64,000 nt of DNA. Source: an uncultured Roseobacter sp. (GTDB lineage Bacteria; Pseudomonadota; Alphaproteobacteria; Rhodobacterales; Rhodobacteraceae). A program made the translations under genes and the position numbers. This document shows positions 63,991 to 64,000 of this stretch, piece by piece. Each line of letters opens with the position of its first letter. Within the stretch, counting starts at the first letter, position 1. The notes under the pieces were generated by a model. That model ran no database searches. It saw nothing but the letters and a program-made list of their open reading frames with translations, and was not told where the DNA came from. Location of the stretch: contig CANKZM010000004.1 in NCBI GenBank assembly GCA_947488305.1, positions 315,501 to 379,500 on the forward strand. Direction: 5' to 3'.

Positions 63991-64000
63991 ATGGCCATTT
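63991..64000 (+). CDS. mtkB: Start of the malate-CoA ligase alpha subunit gene (cut by window edge)
   Basis: An ATG at 63991 opens M-A-I and runs to the window end. AAAGGA lies 8 nt upstream, and it begins 15 bp after mtkA. The alpha subunit (SucD-like) always follows the beta subunit in these operons, so this is very probably mtkB. Only ten bases are visible, so the call rests on position. Confidence 0.65.

Noticed and set aside
1-64000. Mobile elements, prophage, CRISPR, restriction or defence islands
   Set aside because: No transposase, integrase, terminal repeats, spacer arrays or recognised defence genes were seen, and gene spacing is uniformly tight.

Overview
The window is chromosomal DNA of a Rhodobacterales alphaproteobacterium, most likely a marine member of the Roseobacter group. 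This rests on recognised gene content: a NaChBac-type sodium channel, a ScfR-family regulator beside serine-cycle genes, Rhodobacterales-style RimP/NusA, HrcA/GrpE and parAB-rsmG-mnmG-mnmE-rho blocks, and UbiG, HemJ and HemW. Almost all DNA is coding. Genes are packed with 1-25 bp overlaps (TGATG, GTGA and tail-to-tail). I see no insertion sequence, prophage, CRISPR array, tRNA or rRNA gene.

The most important landmark is a probable chromosomal replication origin at about 44966-45367. It is AT-rich, non-coding, and holds four DnaA-box-like 9-mers (two exact) and an 11-bp inverted repeat. It lies between rho-hemJ on the left and maf-aroE-coaE-dnaQ-secB on the right. The housekeeping genes point away from it on both sides. 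Two perfect parS sites are embedded in rsmG and mnmG 3-5.5 kb to the left, beside parA and parB. The window is therefore the origin-proximal segment of the chromosome.

Layout. 1-3155 (-): nusA (cut by the left edge), rimP with a leader hairpin, an orphan short solute-binding protein, proline iminopeptidase. 3204-8206: ubiG (+); marR, nitrilase, grxC and comF (-); an NDUFAF5-like methyltransferase and hemH (+). 8268-10417: a tiny signal-peptide protein, then two L,D-transpeptidases flanking a CAP-domain lipoprotein. 10506-16365 (-): a leader region that looks like a translation-dependent attenuator, followed by two ABC-exporter half-transporters, an RNA m5U methyltransferase and a voltage-gated Na+ channel. 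16407-19661: CCA-adding enzyme, NudL, Hsp33, a second NUDIX protein. 19637-21402: receiver-PP2C phosphatase and a divergent Hpt protein. 21399-30264: SDR, ilvA, membrane protein, argG, sulfotransferase-like protein, msrA, PfkB kinase, maeB. 30411-37597: a 58-aa ORF, mutS behind a G10 tract, grpE-hrcA, rph-rdgB-hemW. 37594-44965 (-): parB, parA, rsmG, mnmG, mnmE, rho, hemJ. 45367-56226: maf, aroE, coaE, dnaQ, secB, fxsA, Tim44-like protein, mltA, smr, MFS, and hslU and hslV separated by a DUF2157-like protein and a DM13 protein. 56467-58962: YqiJ/flotillin pair. 59031-64000: ScfR regulator divergent from sga-mcl-mtkA-mtkB.

The strongest candidate for something undescribed is the 16265-16365 leader. 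A perfect Shine-Dalgarno precedes an 8-codon ORF, and 1:2, 2:3 and 3:4 pairings can be drawn, ending in an intrinsic-terminator-like hairpin 27 nt before the exporter genes. Other points of interest are the acyl-CoA-type regulator facing serine-cycle genes across a cluster of TTTACAAA motifs, the G10 tract at the mutS ribosome-binding site, the palindrome inside the origin, and the receiver-PP2C/Hpt pair with no local kinase or anti-sigma target. All assignments are by reading the sequence; no alignment or search was run.
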